Source: Pseudalgibacter alginicilyticus (lineage in GTDB: Bacteria > Bacteroidota > Bacteroidia > Flavobacteriales > Flavobacteriaceae). From it: 64,000 bases of DNA. Positions within the stretch are counted from its first letter, which is position 1; every line of letters begins with the position of its first letter. Below, piece by piece: positions 34,476 through 44,561 of this stretch. The notes beneath the pieces were generated by a model, which saw only the letters and a list, made by a program, of their open reading frames with translations, was not told the origin of the DNA and ran no database searches. A program made the translations under genes and the position numbers. The stretch covers positions 1,240,001 through 1,304,000 of the forward strand of contig NZ_CP012898.1 of NCBI RefSeq assembly GCF_001310225.1. The letters run 5' to 3'.

Positions 34476-35858
34476 TCAATGGCCAAGAGCAACACCTATT
34501 TCTTCTTTTCTATTAAGCCTGCTACGTTTTGACTTTGGGGTTTCATAAGAAATATTTAATAAACATAATCCGTAAATAAACGCTGGAGCTGCAATACGCA
34601 TGGCTGAGTGGTTAATAGTTAATAGCCAAAATAAATAAAACGAATAGAAAAATAAATTTGTTTTGTTTTTTAATCTAAAAATTAATGGCGTAAGCAATAA
34701 AATAAGAAAAGCCAACACACCAAACGAACCATGCTCAGCAACTATTCGACTCATTTCGTTATGTGAAGCCGCTTCAACACCTGTTTCATCCAACCGTTCT
34801 TCCTTTACTCTACCAACACCAATTCCTAAAAAAGGATTATCAAGAAATGCTTTAAATTCAAAAGCTATTAAATCAGACCTTCCTGTAGTTACATCTTCTT
34901 TATCACGACCTGCAGCATCTTGATTGGCATAACGCTTTTCAATAAACCCACCTGTTTGTACTGAGCTATACAACCAAGTTGTAAACACAAATATTAAAAA
35001 CAAAAGCAATGAATATTTTATACGGAATTTGGTTTTTAAATTAACCTTAAAATAATAAAGAGCTAAAAAAAACAAAATCATGATAACTGCCGTAATTACA
35101 CCGCCCCTACTAAAGGTTATAATGGCTCTATAAGCCAAAATAGTTAATAAAAACAAATCTATTAATCGGTATAAAAAAGTCTCTTTAGACATAAAAAACC
35201 GTGTAGCTAGAACAAACACGCCTATTCCTAACACGGTTGACACTTGATTGGGACCAAAACCACCAGAAGTAATAAAATTTGATCCAGTACCTGTAATGGC
35301 CTCTTGTAAATTTGGAGTCTTTAAAAACAAATACACCGTCATACTCACCAATGGAAGCAACAAACCCAACAGCACCATTTTTATCTGATTGTAGGTAACT
35401 GTTCGTCTATAACAAAAAACAGCTGTAATGCCTAAGCAAACCGGCCCACTTAAATTAAAAGCTACAGCTTTTCTAATATCTGTTTCAAAACCTAAATCAG
35501 CAACAGCTACAAAAATGCCCGGTATTAATAATAAAATATACAATACATAAATCAAGGCTTTATTTGAAAAACTATTGCTCAATAAACCTAAAAGCACAAA
35601 AGCTATAACCAAGTACTTAATTGCCTCATAAAACACGGTACCCCCATTCATTCTTAAAAACACTTCTGCTCCAACCACATAGGCACAGCTTAATAGCACA
35701 TAAAAAGTTTTATATTTTTTGGAAGCTCTTAGTATTTTATAACTGAAAAATGCTGTAATACATAAAAAATAAGCCAATGCTAAAGGCTTAAATACATAAA
35801 CGCCCATAGCTAAAACGGCATGAAAAATAAGAAGTTTAAAATATAAAGACAACTTCAT
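34476..35858 (-). CDS. O-antigen ligase/polymerase-like membrane protein
   Basis: 460 residues, 10-12 membrane helices. Between helices is the Wzy/WaaL-type loop DNPFLGIGVGRVKEERLDETGVEAASHNEMSRI, containing the conserved Gly-x-Gly and His, then VAEHGSFGVLAF. It may polymerise repeat units (Wzy) or ligate polysaccharide to a lipid or protein acceptor (WaaL-like). It is the only such protein in the window, so a polymerase role is plausible. Located 2 bp after the GT4 gene at 35861. Confidence 0.85.
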   Translation of the reverse strand: MKLSLYFKLLIFHAVLAMGVYVFKPLALAYFLCITAFFSYKILRASKKYKTFYVLLSCAYVVGAEVFLRMNGGTVFYEAIKYLVIAFVLLGLLSNSFSNKALIYVLYILLLIPGIFVAVADLGFETDIRKAVAFNLSGPVCLGITAVFCYRRTVTYNQIKMVLLGLLLPLVSMTVYLFLKTPNLQEAITGTGSNFITSGGFGPNQVSTVLGIGVFVLATRFFMSKETFLYRLIDLFLLTILAYRAIITFSRGGVITAVIMILFFLALYYFKVNLKTKFRIKYSLLLFLIFVFTTWLYSSVQTGGFIEKRYANQDAAGRDKEDVTTGRSDLIAFEFKAFLDNPFLGIGVGRVKEERLDETGVEAASHNEMSRIVAEHGSFGVLAFLILLLTPLIFRLKNKTNLFFYSFYLFWLLTINHSAMRIAAPAFIYGLCLLNISYETPKSKRSRLNRKEEIGVALGH

Positions 35859-35860
35859 TT

Positions 35861-36931
35861 TTAGTAGGTATTGTAAATTTCAATTAATGCCTTAACTACT
35901 TTTACTTCAGAAAAATTAGATGATACTTTTTCATGTAAATTCTTAGAAACTTGTTGTCTCAAATCTAAATCATTAATATATGTTATTAAAGCTTCAGCTA
36001 ACACTATATCATTTTGAGGTTCAACTAAAAGTCCTTCTGATTTTTTTGAAATCACTTTATAACAGTCACCAACATTGGTTGCAATGGCTGGCAATTTAGC
36101 CAAACCATATTCTAATAAAGCCAAAGGTAAGCCTTCTGATTTTGAAGATAACACCCCTATAGTGCTTTGTTTTAATATATAATTGGTATCCGAACAACTA
36201 CCGTAAAGAAACACACGCTGTTCTAAATATTGATTAATAATATACTCTTTTATAGTATCTGAATAATCATCATTAAAATCTTGCCCCACTAAATGCAAGG
36301 TCCAAGCAGGACACTTTTTGTCAATTTTTTTAAAAGCTTTAAGTAAGTTCATTAAGTCCTTTTGGGGTCTTAAATTTGCCAAGCAAATTATTCGTGCTCC
36401 GTTCTCTCCTTTTAATTGTGTTACTGCCTTTCCTGTAATCAAAACAGCATAATTTGGCAAAAAAGTGACTGATTTAGCTAAAAGAACATTTTCTGCCCAA
36501 GCTTTTAATTTTTTATTGACCGAAAAAATATGATTAAATAATTTTGAGCACCATTTTAAAACAAATGTTGGTCGTTCATTTAAATACTCACTTTTTCCAT
36601 AGTGATCATGCCAAATTAAAACCAGTTTAGGATTTAATATTTTAATAATAGTTGCTAAAAAATAGGATGTTGCATGCGCATGAATCACCTGTATGTTATT
36701 TTTTTTAATAAACACATTCAGGGTTTTTATGGCTTTAAAATCAACTATTGCTTTTTTATTTAAAAACAAATATTGCACCTCTTTAACAAGACTTTCTTTT
36801 AACAAGCCTTCTTCTCTCGTTGCACATAAATAGGATTTTTCAATGTGTGATGTTAAAGAATTAGCATAGTTAACAGCCATACGTTCTGCACCTCCAGCAT
36901 TTAAAGAATCTATAAGTTGTAAAACCTTCAT
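35861..36931 (-). CDS. Glycosyltransferase family 4
   Basis: 356 residues. Starts MKVLQLIDSLNAGGAERMAVNYANSL, the GT4 N-terminal glycine-rich loop. The C-terminal nucleotide-binding half has VGQDFNDDYS, ILKQSTIGVLSSKSEGLPLALLEYGLAKLPAIATNVGDC (Glu-x7-Glu). Complete GT-B fold. Overlaps the upstream gene by 4 bp (ATGA arrangement), so the two are translationally coupled. Linkage unknown. Confidence 0.87.
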   Translation of the reverse strand: MKVLQLIDSLNAGGAERMAVNYANSLTSHIEKSYLCATREEGLLKESLVKEVQYLFLNKKAIVDFKAIKTLNVFIKKNNIQVIHAHATSYFLATIIKILNPKLVLIWHDHYGKSEYLNERPTFVLKWCSKLFNHIFSVNKKLKAWAENVLLAKSVTFLPNYAVLITGKAVTQLKGENGARIICLANLRPQKDLMNLLKAFKKIDKKCPAWTLHLVGQDFNDDYSDTIKEYIINQYLEQRVFLYGSCSDTNYILKQSTIGVLSSKSEGLPLALLEYGLAKLPAIATNVGDCYKVISKKSEGLLVEPQNDIVLAEALITYINDLDLRQQVSKNLHEKVSSNFSEVKVVKALIEIYNTY

Positions 36932-38049
36932 GAAAATTTAAGCAATTTAACAATTTCATTTTCAAACTTATCCAATGTATATTCTTGCGACCATTTTGAA
37001 GCTTTTTTAGATATGGACTCTGCTTTTTTAGCATCTTTTAAAACATCATGTATTTTAACAACAACATCTTCTATATTAGTATTAATTAAAAGCCCTCTTT
37101 CTCCAAATCCCAACATAAATGGCACACATGATGTAGATGTAGCAATAGGAATAACTCCAAAAAACATACTTTCTGCTATAGCCTTAGGCCAACCTTCAGA
37201 TTTTGAAGCTAATATAGAAAAATGGGCTATTTTAAATGATTTTTTAATCGTGTCTTTTGGTTGATTCCCGTGTAAAACAACAATATTGTCAAGACCATTG
37301 GCATGGATATAATTCTGTAATTCAGGCTTTAAAACGCCATCACCATACATATCTAAAAAAACACTTTTTCCCTGTTTACGTAAGGCTTCTATAACTTGGA
37401 TGGCAAATAAAGGTCGCTTCCCCGTTACCAAACTACCAACAAATACAAATTTTAAAGGTCCTAAATAATCTCTAACTACAGGCTTTTCTTTTTCTGAATT
37501 TTTATAGGTAGCCGTAAAAAAAGCTTTGATATTTTTAGTTTGATTTTTCCAATCTCCATAAACCAAGACATGCATGTTTTTTGTTAAAAAGGTATTACTT
37601 AAAATCCATTTTTGAAGTTTATAACTTAAAGGTTGCTTTGAGTTTGGATCCCAATTTCCTGCATATTTAGCTGTTTTTAGTTTCTTTGGAAATACTATTT
37701 GTACTAAACAACCCAACAAACCTATGTTTCCAGGGCAACGCAAATGAATATGGTCAGCGTTTTTACAAGCTTTAAAAATATTAAAAAGTATGATTGGAAT
37801 TTTAAATAAAGATGAAACAATGTGCTTAATAGAAGTGAATTGAATATAAGGAATGTCTGTCAACACTAAATCATTGTGTTTATAAGCCTTATCAATTTCT
37901 GAAATAGCTTCAGAAACCAAAGGAGACACCACCTCAACTTCATCAACATATTTTAACCATACATTCATTTCACGAACATAAGGTGCATAACTAAATACAT
38001 TAGTTTCCTTTACCTTATGTAAAGCATGCGATATAATTAAAAACCTCAT
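36928..38049 (-). CDS. Glycosyltransferase family 4-like
   Basis: 373 residues. N-terminal half has HLRCPGNIGLLG and KYAGNWDPNS; C-terminal half has KFVFVGSLVTGKRPLFAIQVIEAL, DMYGDGVLKPELQNY, HGNQPKDTI and SILASKSEGWPKAIAESMFFGVIPIAT (donor-site Glu-x7-Glu). Complete GT-B enzyme. Overlaps both neighbours by 4 bp. Sugar and acceptor unknown. Confidence 0.85.
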   Translation of the reverse strand: MRFLIISHALHKVKETNVFSYAPYVREMNVWLKYVDEVEVVSPLVSEAISEIDKAYKHNDLVLTDIPYIQFTSIKHIVSSLFKIPIILFNIFKACKNADHIHLRCPGNIGLLGCLVQIVFPKKLKTAKYAGNWDPNSKQPLSYKLQKWILSNTFLTKNMHVLVYGDWKNQTKNIKAFFTATYKNSEKEKPVVRDYLGPLKFVFVGSLVTGKRPLFAIQVIEALRKQGKSVFLDMYGDGVLKPELQNYIHANGLDNIVVLHGNQPKDTIKKSFKIAHFSILASKSEGWPKAIAESMFFGVIPIATSTSCVPFMLGFGERGLLINTNIEDVVVKIHDVLKDAKKAESISKKASKWSQEYTLDKFENEIVKLLKFS

Positions 38050-39047
38050 TCTTCTATTTTTGGCGCATTAAAGATAAGTGAAAACCACCCCACAATACGT
38101 CCTAAACCTTCTATTAGGGCTTCTTTCTTGTTAGACGTTGTTATCACGTTTAATAACCTTATCATTGTTAACAACATAGCAGTTGTATGCCATTTAAAGT
38201 GGGCTTTAAAATTTGGATTTGGATATTTAACACGCCAGACATACCAGCCGTTTCTGAGCACCATTTTCCCATATTTGTATGGATTAGGCCGTCCTGAAGG
38301 ATGATGAAAATGATATAAAGTTGCTCGTGTTGAAATAACATTTTTTCCAAATTTAAGGGCTCTTAAACTATAATCAGCATCTTCGTATAAACCATAGCCT
38401 TCAAAATAATTAGAAAATACTATGTTTTCAAAAACAACTCGTTTAAAACTAAAAGACATCCCAATTAATAAATCTACTTCATAATTTTTTCCTGTTAACG
38501 GATAGTTATAAGTTCTCCCATGCGAAAAATCAGGCATAATTCCTGGTTTGCAAGGTGATTGTAATCCACAAATATTTCTAATTTTATTTCGCAAACTTTC
38601 CTCAACAATATAGCCATCAAATTCATAATAATTATTCTTATTATAATTCATACAATTGCCTTTCAAAACCCATCTGTTCTCGTTTAAAGCAATACCTCCT
38701 ACGCCAACCACATTTTTGTCTGTATTAAAAGCATCTAAAACAGCTTCAAAGTATACTGGTTTTAAAACAACATCATCATCTAAAAAACAAACAAACTCTG
38801 AATTTATATTAACTAAATCAATCCCCAAATTACGTTGTTTGGTTAAACCTCTATTGGTTTCATCAACCTTATGATATTTTAAATTTCTAAACTGATTTTC
38901 TATTAAAACACTTTCAGTTTCTTGGTTTGTTGAGCCATCAATGATTAATATTTCATTTGGATATAACGTTTGTTCTGATACTGATTGCAAAAGATTAAGC
39001 AATGGTTTTGGTCTCATGTATGTACAAACTATCAGTGTAAAGTTCAT
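38046..39047 (-). CDS. Glycosyltransferase family 2
   Basis: 333 residues. GT-A fold from residue 1 (FTLIVCTYMRPKPLLNLLQSVSEQT, EILIIDGS, TKQRNLGIDL) with the metal-binding motif FLDDDVVLK and the acceptor region FEGYGLYEDADYSLRALKFG (ED motif). The C-terminal part after about 240 has basic and hydrophobic segments that may attach to the membrane. The start is preceded by a 206-bp gap with a foldback repeat, so it may begin a new transcript. Overlaps the next gene by 4 bp. Confidence 0.87.
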   Translation of the reverse strand: MNFTLIVCTYMRPKPLLNLLQSVSEQTLYPNEILIIDGSTNQETESVLIENQFRNLKYHKVDETNRGLTKQRNLGIDLVNINSEFVCFLDDDVVLKPVYFEAVLDAFNTDKNVVGVGGIALNENRWVLKGNCMNYNKNNYYEFDGYIVEESLRNKIRNICGLQSPCKPGIMPDFSHGRTYNYPLTGKNYEVDLLIGMSFSFKRVVFENIVFSNYFEGYGLYEDADYSLRALKFGKNVISTRATLYHFHHPSGRPNPYKYGKMVLRNGWYVWRVKYPNPNFKAHFKWHTTAMLLTMIRLLNVITTSNKKEALIEGLGRIVGWFSLIFNAPKIEE

Positions 39048-39138
39048 AAACCTTAAAACGTAATTAAATTATTTTTTTGACATCATTATAAAAAAAGCAG
39101 TTCTTCAATCTGAAATTATTATCAGTCTAAGCCTCTCG

Positions 39139-39218
39139 TCTGTCTGAGCTTATTGAATACCACTAAAAAAGACTTCGACAAATTCAGTGTAACAACATTT
39201 GACAAACTCAGTATGACA
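39139..39218. repeat. Foldback repeat, copy A
   Basis: One arm (TCTGAGCTTATTGAA) followed by two opposite arms (CTTCGACAAATTCAGTGTAAC and TTTGACAAACTCAGTATGACA). The same family occurs at 45814 and 47030 (see those). This copy is the most diverged. Confidence 0.6.
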
Positions 39219-39253
39219 TAAACTAACTTAACTTAGTGTTATAAAACATACTA

Positions 39254-40792
39254 TCATTTAGTTCGTTTTCCTAAAGCTACTAACTGTTTAGCGTAAAAAA
39301 CTGATTTATTAAATTGTAATACCCGCATTGGAAGCTGTAATATTCTAAACGGTATTTCCTGCCATTTTGCTTTTGTAAAATAAAATACAAAATATTTAAT
39401 TTTATATTCCTCACGTTGTCTTTCATTAAAATGTTTATGTATAAGGTAGATAATTGTGGGACTTGGGTTAGGGACAATCCATTTTACAGGGATATCCAGT
39501 TCCCAAGGTTGGGACTTGCGTTTCTTTCCTTTTAAACCTGCTTGTTGTCCCCAAAATCGATACCCCCCAACAGGAGGTTTTAAATGCAAATTTACCGAAA
39601 AAGGATTTTGCAAAACCGTTATACCTAATTTAGAAATAGACAGACCAAAGTCGCTATCCTCACCATAACCCCCATCATAGTTAATATCATTTCCAACCAA
39701 TATATCTACAACTCGTTTTGAAACACAGGAATTGGCATTACTAAACGATTGTGTTGCCCCAACTTTCCAACGGTTTTCTCCCATAGCAGCCAACTTTTCG
39801 TTTAAGTCACTTAAATCTTGTTGTTGGTGGTCTGCTCTAACATCCAAACCATTACAAGCTTCAGCATTATACGTTTGTAACAACCTGATATGGTTTTCAA
39901 CAAACTGTGGTTGAATTCGAATATCATCATCACCAAAAATAATGTAATCTCCTGTACATAAATCAATAGCTTCGTTTCTTGCTCTACAACTTCCCTTGGT
40001 AGTTTGCCATTTAAAGATGGTTTGAAATGAATAATTACGTTCATTATATATTAATTCATCTCTTAAATCTTCAGGTGTTGCATCAACCACAATTACTTCA
40101 AAAGGTTTATAGGTTTGGTTTTCTAAATCATTTAAAAGGTTTATAGTAAAATCCTGCCGCATCATCGTTGGAATAATGTAACTAACCTTTGGATTTCCTG
40201 AAATTGGGTTTAATTTTCGTGGTTTTAAAACTTTTTTATTTGCTTTAAATTGATAATTCTTTTTTGCACGTAAAAAAGCTTTTAGCTCTTTAAAATTCCA
40301 CATACCACGCCTGAATAGCATATAAATACTATGTGAATACTTAAAATTTTTTTTATAAAACGTATAAACATCATTTATAGACACTGCTATTTTTTCTCCA
40401 TTTGCTCCAAACAAGCCCTTAACATACAACGGCACAATCCCTTGATAACGCAAAGCATTAAAACCAAATTCTAAGGCAGCTGTTTGTATATTTTCATAAT
40501 CAGCGTCAAAACCATTAAAATTTTCCCAGACTTGCTTTCTTACTGCAAACGCATTAGGATTAATACGCCAGCTAACAGATTTTTCTAAATCGTCAAAATC
40601 AGTAGCATACCAAAAATACACTACCGTTTGATACATAATTTCTGGAAATGCATTTTTAAAACCTTGGTCCAGACTACTGTGCCAAATATCGCCTTCTTCC
40701 AATGCTAATTTGTTAAGCAAATTTAGATTTGGATTGCCTGTATATAACAAAACGTCTCCACCTGGTGTGATGTGTTCTTTTAAATCTATCAA
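39254..40792 (-). CDS. Glycosyltransferase family 2 with a degenerate GT-A-like N-terminal region
   Basis: 512 residues. The functional-looking GT2 domain lies in the C-terminal part, about 205-420: VSYIIPTMMRQDFTINLLNDL, VIVVDATP, RARNEAIDL, IIFGDDDIRIQ, YGEDSDFGLSISKLG. The first 200 residues contain NPNAFAVRKQVWENFNGFDADYENIQTAALEFGFNALRYQG, which looks like the acceptor half of a second GT-A domain without its nucleotide-binding half. It could be a remnant or a helper domain. Bounded upstream by a 171-bp gap. Confidence 0.8.
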   Translation of the reverse strand: MIDLKEHITPGGDVLLYTGNPNLNLLNKLALEEGDIWHSSLDQGFKNAFPEIMYQTVVYFWYATDFDDLEKSVSWRINPNAFAVRKQVWENFNGFDADYENIQTAALEFGFNALRYQGIVPLYVKGLFGANGEKIAVSINDVYTFYKKNFKYSHSIYMLFRRGMWNFKELKAFLRAKKNYQFKANKKVLKPRKLNPISGNPKVSYIIPTMMRQDFTINLLNDLENQTYKPFEVIVVDATPEDLRDELIYNERNYSFQTIFKWQTTKGSCRARNEAIDLCTGDYIIFGDDDIRIQPQFVENHIRLLQTYNAEACNGLDVRADHQQQDLSDLNEKLAAMGENRWKVGATQSFSNANSCVSKRVVDILVGNDINYDGGYGEDSDFGLSISKLGITVLQNPFSVNLHLKPPVGGYRFWGQQAGLKGKKRKSQPWELDIPVKWIVPNPSPTIIYLIHKHFNERQREEYKIKYFVFYFTKAKWQEIPFRILQLPMRVLQFNKSVFYAKQLVALGKRTK

Positions 40793-40963
40793 TGTCTTTT
40801 AATTGGTTAAGTTTTTTCTAAACAGAAATATTATATAACACTAAACCTGTCCAATATATATATTAAAAAATCTCCAATAGGTACTGGTTAATTATTTAAA
40901 ATTTAATTAGTCATCGTTTATGCTGTAATAATATTCTCTCTGATTATATACATTATGCTATAT

Positions 40964-42103
40964 TCATTGGATTAAAGTTTCATAAAATTCTACCGATTGT
41001 TTTGCTATTAAATCATGACTAAACTGAACCATAACTTTCTCTCTTGCCGCTTTACCAAACTGTTTTTGCCTTATAGGATCTTTTAACAACTCTAAAATAC
41101 GCTCAGCATATAGCTTATGGTCCGTTGGATGTACCAAAAAACCATCTACCCCATCATCAATCATTTCATTAGCCCAACCAATATTTGAAGCTACAAAAGC
41201 TTTTTCCATTGCCATAGCTTCCAACCAAGACACTGGTAATGCCTCCGCAAATGTTGGAAACACACAAACTGTTGCTTCCTTTATTAAATCTTGAATTTTA
41301 GAATAGGCAACAATGCCTAAATAATTTACTTTTTTTATTGCCGAAGTATTAAACATGGGTTGCATCAGTTTCCATGTAGAATCAGATCCTGTTTTTATAT
41401 CACCACTATCCTTTCCTACCAAAATCAACTCCACTTCTTTATTTAAATCATGTACCAAATTGAATATTTCAGGAAGCTCTAATAGTCCTTTTTTACGAAT
41501 TAGGGTTCCAAAGTAAAGTAATGTTTGTTTAGTAGACTGCCTTTGCATTGGCATAAATTGAGTAGCATCGATACCATTGGGAATCACCGTGAAACTTCTA
41601 TTAAGTCCTAACAATTTGTTTGTTAAATTACCCGTAAACGCACTCACGCTAATAACACCATCAGCTTTTTTAAGCGCTCGTCTTTCTAAATACTTATTTT
41701 TATATTTTACCTTTCTTTTATCTAAATAACAAAAATATGTATCACTTCCATTTTCACGAATTACTAACGGACATTTAATGTTTACGAATGCTGTAAAACC
41801 AGTCCAATCTGGTGCTTCTACAATATCTATTTTCCCAGAATCATATAACGAATCAATTAAGCGTTGCACTTTCTTTTGAGTAAAAATTAATGACAGACCC
41901 TTAACTTTAATATTCTTTATTTTATAAAAGTGAATATTATTTTCAATAAAATAGTCGTCTTTATCTTGTCCATAAACTAAAACACTAATGGTATGTCCTA
42001 AATTAGATAATGCCTTTGCTAAACTTAAAATACTTGTTCCAATGCCTCCTGAGCTTCCTGTTTTAGGATGAGGATATTCGGGTGTTAGAAAAGCTATTTT
42101 CAT
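40964..42103 (-). CDS. Glycosyltransferase family 4
   Basis: 379 residues. Starts MKIAFLTPEYPHPKTGSSGGIGTSILSLAKAL, a standard GT4 N-terminus. The donor half has YFGTLIRKKGLLELPEIF, VGKDSGD, VFPTFAEALPVSWLEAMAMEKAFVASNIGWANEMIDDGVDG (Glu-x7-Glu). Complete GT-B fold. Overlaps the upstream gene at 42100 by 4 bp. Sugar and acceptor unknown. Confidence 0.88.
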   Translation of the reverse strand: MKIAFLTPEYPHPKTGSSGGIGTSILSLAKALSNLGHTISVLVYGQDKDDYFIENNIHFYKIKNIKVKGLSLIFTQKKVQRLIDSLYDSGKIDIVEAPDWTGFTAFVNIKCPLVIRENGSDTYFCYLDKRKVKYKNKYLERRALKKADGVISVSAFTGNLTNKLLGLNRSFTVIPNGIDATQFMPMQRQSTKQTLLYFGTLIRKKGLLELPEIFNLVHDLNKEVELILVGKDSGDIKTGSDSTWKLMQPMFNTSAIKKVNYLGIVAYSKIQDLIKEATVCVFPTFAEALPVSWLEAMAMEKAFVASNIGWANEMIDDGVDGFLVHPTDHKLYAERILELLKDPIRQKQFGKAAREKVMVQFSHDLIAKQSVEFYETLIQ

Positions 42104-43185
42104 TTTAATAATTCTATATGTTTTTGTACCATCATTTCAATTGAAAACCTATTTTCAATCAACTTCCTAGTATTTATGGTTATTCCTTTTTCTCCTCTTA
42201 TTATTGAACTTAATAAAGCTGCTAATACTTTAAAATTTTTTGTTTCAAATATAAACCCATTTTCATTATTAGAAATCACCTCCAAATTGCCCCCAACAGG
42301 CGTTGTTATTACAGGTATATTTGCTGATAAACTCTCCAAAACAGATAAGCTAAAACACTCCATGTGAGTTGGCTGAATGAGATAATCATAATTTTGATAC
42401 AACTCATTTACATTTGATTGACTACCTTTAAAATTTAAATTAGCCTCCAACTTGTAAGCTGAAACTAATTCAGATAATCTATTCTTATAAGGTCCATCAC
42501 CATACACATCAATCTTTAAATCAGCTTTCAAATCTTCTGAAAGCAAGTTAACTGCTTCAATTAAATCTTGAATTCCTTTTGAAAACCGCAAGTGTGATAC
42601 TACTAAAAACTTTGGTTTCAATTTACTTCTTTCCGTTGTTTTAGAAATGATAGAATTCATCAACACACCGTTGTATATAGTTTGCGTTTTTGATTTTAGA
42701 AAACTTCCAAAATCATTTAAAATAGCATGACTGGTGTAAATTGAAACACCAACAAATAAATCAATATACTTTGAATACAAGATGCCCTTTAGGCGTTTTT
42801 TAAACCGTTTCTTTAAAGGATAGCCATTTAACGGTCTCGGATTGTGATCCACTCCAATTATTTTAGCGGTTTGATGTTTTTTAACTTCTGAAAAAAACGA
42901 CGTACATAACTCCAAAAAATGTGTAACAATATGTGAATACTGAACTTGATTTTTTTTTATGTAACTGATAAAGGTTGTTTCTAAAGTTTTATTTTCCGAT
43001 GGAAAAATATTGAAAACTTTATAATTACCATGTAAAGCCTTATTAGGAAAAAACCAATCAATTTTTATTTGATTTTCTATACATTTCTCATTAAAAGCCC
43101 AAAAAAAATAATCCATTCCACCAACCCTGCTTTCCAGAAGTTCATAGTTACAAATAATGGCAATACGTTTTGGTTTTACATCCAT
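42100..43185 (-). CDS. Glycosyltransferase family 4
   Basis: 361 residues. N-terminal part has RVGGMDYFFWAFNEKC and KIIGVDHNPRP. Donor half: FLVVSHLRFSKGIQDLIEAVNLL, DVYGDGPYKNRLSEL, FKGSQSNVNELYQNYDYLIQPTHMECFSLSVLESLSANIPVITTPVGGNLEVI. Complete GT-B enzyme. Overlaps the gene upstream by 10 bp and the next by 4 bp. Function inferred from family; linkage unknown. Confidence 0.87.
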   Translation of the reverse strand: MDVKPKRIAIICNYELLESRVGGMDYFFWAFNEKCIENQIKIDWFFPNKALHGNYKVFNIFPSENKTLETTFISYIKKNQVQYSHIVTHFLELCTSFFSEVKKHQTAKIIGVDHNPRPLNGYPLKKRFKKRLKGILYSKYIDLFVGVSIYTSHAILNDFGSFLKSKTQTIYNGVLMNSIISKTTERSKLKPKFLVVSHLRFSKGIQDLIEAVNLLSEDLKADLKIDVYGDGPYKNRLSELVSAYKLEANLNFKGSQSNVNELYQNYDYLIQPTHMECFSLSVLESLSANIPVITTPVGGNLEVISNNENGFIFETKNFKVLAALLSSIIRGEKGITINTRKLIENRFSIEMMVQKHIELLK

Positions 43186-44561
43186 GCTTTTAAACTCTCC
43201 ACTAATTTTTCACTTGTTTTTATCAAGGATACGCCTACCTGTTGATTAATAAATTTTTTACGATTTTTACTATCTAAATCATTATCTAAATAACTGTGAA
43301 TGGCTTCCAGTAAATCTACTTTTTTACTAACCACTTTTGTTGCTTTACTATTAATCAAATGTTTAATATGAACATAGCCTAAAAATCGCTGATCGTTATA
43401 CAAACCATTAATATCATTTCCAAAAACAGGATTTATAACAGGTTTATCAAACAGCATAAAATCTAAACTCATGGTTGAAAGCATATTGATATTCAAATCA
43501 GAATACTCTAGCAAACCACGTAATTGTTTTACATCATCCAAGGTAGGAATGCGTTGCGACCACGATTCTTGATGATTGGCACGTACTTGTTTCCATTTTG
43601 GAAAGTTCCACCTTATAAATGAATATTTTTCAACTAATAATTTAAATCGAACAGGGTCTTCTGCTGGGGATGTTCTAACCACAAAATTCACAGGTTCTAT
43701 CGCATTATTTTGAATTGCTTCAGCAATGGTTTCAATATATAATTCATCATTTTTACTGGTTGCAATATCGCCACAACTAAAACAAATGGTTTTTAAATTA
43801 GGATTTAAATTAAATTCTGAAATAAAATCTTGTTTCAATATTTTATATGCAGGCATAACATAAGGTACAAATTGTGGCGTACCAACTACTTTTATTTGAG
43901 TTTCCGTAATGGAAGAATAAAATTGTAATAAATCTTGTTTCATTAAATGGCTCCATACCAAATAATAATCAAAATTTGAAGCCATCCTTCCTTTTGAGGC
44001 CAAATTATCCCAGCTAAAAATAAAAGCTGCTGTTTTTACATGCTGCTTTTGCGCAGCATAGGCTAAAGGTGCAATATACGGTGGACGTTGATGTGTAAAA
44101 AACAATAAACTGAAGTGTTCTTTATTTAAAATATTAGCATACTCATTGGTTATTTTATGATTAGCAAATGTCTTATTTTGAAATTTTTGAAATTTTTGAA
44201 TATAGAACTCTGAATGACATAACGCTGTTAGTTTATAAATAAATCGAGTTGCATAGCCTCTTGTTGTTTTAAGTTTGGAATCATTCGTTTTTAAATTATC
44301 TTGAATACCTAAATTTCCTTGTTGGTGTAACTTTAAATGTGCTATTTCCTTAGCTTTTCTAAAGAACCACGTTTTAAAAGTTTCTTCAAAAACATTCAAC
44401 TCAATTACTCGTATATTAGTATGTGTTTTATAAATCCCTTTTGGTAAACAAGATAAAATAACAACTTCATCAAAAGTCATTTCAGCTTTATTTAAAAAAT
44501 CACTTAAAATAAAGTTTCTAAAACCTACACCGTCAGTAATAACTAATCCTAATTTTTTCAT
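43176..44561 (-). CDS. Unclassified GT-B-like protein next to neuC, candidate nonulosonate transferase
   Basis: 461 residues. No standard GT4 or GT2 motif. It has LGLVITDGVGFRNFILSDFL at the N-terminus, FTHQRPPYIAPLAYAAQ, IFSWDNLASKGRMASNFDYYLVWSHLMKQDLL (a motif I recall in GT-B-like surface-glycan proteins), CFSCGDIATSKND and LEYSDLNINMLSTMSLDFMLFDKPVINPVF, which resembles the donor-binding end of a GT-B enzyme. Its start overlaps the neuC stop by one base, so translation is coupled. A role in transferring the NeuCBA product is inference only. Confidence 0.6.
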   Translation of the reverse strand: MKKLGLVITDGVGFRNFILSDFLNKAEMTFDEVVILSCLPKGIYKTHTNIRVIELNVFEETFKTWFFRKAKEIAHLKLHQQGNLGIQDNLKTNDSKLKTTRGYATRFIYKLTALCHSEFYIQKFQKFQNKTFANHKITNEYANILNKEHFSLLFFTHQRPPYIAPLAYAAQKQHVKTAAFIFSWDNLASKGRMASNFDYYLVWSHLMKQDLLQFYSSITETQIKVVGTPQFVPYVMPAYKILKQDFISEFNLNPNLKTICFSCGDIATSKNDELYIETIAEAIQNNAIEPVNFVVRTSPAEDPVRFKLLVEKYSFIRWNFPKWKQVRANHQESWSQRIPTLDDVKQLRGLLEYSDLNINMLSTMSLDFMLFDKPVINPVFGNDINGLYNDQRFLGYVHIKHLINSKATKVVSKKVDLLEAIHSYLDNDLDSKNRKKFINQQVGVSLIKTSEKLVESLKAWM

